Positions 6,136 through 6,593 of a stretch of 6,593 nt of DNA are shown here, piece after piece (position 1 is the stretch's first letter; each line of letters opens with the position of its first letter). The position numbers were made by a program, and so were the translations under genes. The DNA is from Tangfeifania sp. Its GTDB lineage: Bacteria; Bacteroidota; Bacteroidia; Bacteroidales; Prolixibacteraceae. The DNA is taken from positions 1-6,593 of the forward strand of contig JAGYMR010000157.1 in assembly GCA_018400515.1 (NCBI GenBank). Reading direction: 5' to 3'. The notes beneath the pieces are model-generated. The model had not been told where the DNA came from, did not search any database, and was given only the letters and a program-made list of their open reading frames with translations.

Positions 6136-6593
6136 TCAACCCCGGGGTGCCGTTTTTAAACCCGGACGGAAGTCACTTCGCTCCCTTTGAAAACGCTGGG
6201 GTCTCCGCATTTTCTCCCGGACCCTCTTGCTGTCAAAAAGAAGCAGCTGTTCATCGGTTAACAAAGCGCGGATCTCCTGCTGCTGGCGGGCCCGAATCTT
6301 CGCCATTTTGGTTTTCACTTCCGAGATTTTTTCAATGTTGCCATATATGGCATCCAGATCGGCTTCCGGAGCAGTCGTCAACGTTTTCTGCCGGGCCGTT
6401 AACTCGCCGAGTTCGTTTCTGAGGGGTTTCACCTCTTTGGCTGTTTCGATCCGGATCGCCTTCATGGCCTCTTTCTGCTCCTCGGTAAAAAAAGGCTTGC
6501 GGTCAACATCTTTCCGAAAGTTTTTCTTTATTACAATTTCCTTCCGGCCGGGACGAACTGGTACGCGGCCGAAGCGGTGCCATCCATCGCAAA
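6136..6593 (-). CDS. Spy/CpxP-like periplasmic chaperone or metal-sensor family protein, 5' end missing
   Basis: The frame is open to the right edge, giving 151 visible residues; the true start and any signal peptide lie outside the window. An internal ATG at 6463-6465 is not the start, since the family's first LTxxQ-type motif (FTEEQ, visible residues 35-39) lies before it. The second motif, LTDEQ, is at 111-115. Between them is a long charged helical region (AMKAIRIETAKEVKPLRNEL, then KISEVKTKMAKIRARQQQEI), as in the antiparallel helical hairpin of Spy/CpxP proteins. Those proteins bind unfolded polypeptides or sense envelope stress in the periplasm. The N-terminal visible part is basic (HRFGRVPVRPGRK) and the C-terminal tail is basic and Pro/Arg-rich. 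Gene end is well defined by a TGA and a terminator. Fold family is likely; whether it acts as chaperone or metal sensor cannot be decided. Confidence 0.8.
   Translation of the reverse strand, partial: CDGWHRFGRVPVRPGRKEIVIKKNFRKDVDRKPFFTEEQKEAMKAIRIETAKEVKPLRNELGELTARQKTLTTAPEADLDAIYGNIEKISEVKTKMAKIRARQQQEIRALLTDEQLLLFDSKRVREKMRRPQRFQRERSDFRPGLKTAPRG

Noticed and set aside
6537..6593. A possible short frame on the minus strand ending in a double stop (TAATAA) near the right edge, as the tail of an upstream gene
   Set aside because: It competes with the frame that carries the first LTxxQ-type motif of the Spy/CpxP-like protein, and its visible residues resemble nothing known.
1..6593. CRISPR array, insertion sequence, prophage, tRNA or rRNA genes
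   Set aside because: No regularly spaced repeats, transposase or integrase frames, or RNA-gene signatures were seen on either strand.

Overview
All genes in this window lie on the minus strand, so it is read here from high to low coordinates. Several features point to a Bacteroidota genome, probably of the order Bacteroidales. These are a DUF5723-type outer-membrane protein followed by a DUF4834-type small membrane protein, a head-GIN beta-helix protein, an alpha2-type glycyl-tRNA synthetase with Bacteroidota-like sequence, TAnnTTTG-like -7 promoter elements, and mostly weak Shine-Dalgarno sites. These assignments come from recognising protein sequences; no database was searched.

Right part (about 5200-6593), cell envelope or stress: a Spy/CpxP-like periplasmic chaperone cut by the right edge of the window, then a convincing intrinsic terminator (6076-6108). 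A secreted protein with a GIN/DUF2807 domain and seven SSGSDV-type rungs follows, with a second weak hairpin after it (5202-5226).

Middle (about 3420-5112): a two-gene unit. A 456-residue predicted outer-membrane beta-barrel with a signal peptide (DUF5723-like) is followed after 14 bases by a 93-residue single-pass membrane protein (DUF4834-like).

Left-middle (about 479-3281): glyS encodes glycyl-tRNA synthetase. Its leader holds a terminator-like hairpin and a second copy of one hairpin arm, so two alternative pairings are possible. The glyS stop codon overlaps by 20 bases the likely ATG start of a GT4-type glycosyltransferase, so the two are probably co-transcribed and translationally coupled.

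Left edge (1-478): a 220-base intergenic region carries a nested CCGCAAAG/CTTTGCGG palindrome resembling dispersed intergenic repeats of Bacteroidota. Beyond it is the N-terminal 85 residues of a second GT4-type glycosyltransferase, which runs off the left edge. The two glycosyltransferases suggest the border of a polysaccharide or glycoconjugate locus.

I see no CRISPR array, phage, IS element, tRNA or rRNA. I did not find a clearly new multi-gene system. The points most worth following up are the glyS leader, the nested intergenic palindrome, the glyS/glycosyltransferase overlap and the repeat architecture of the GIN protein.
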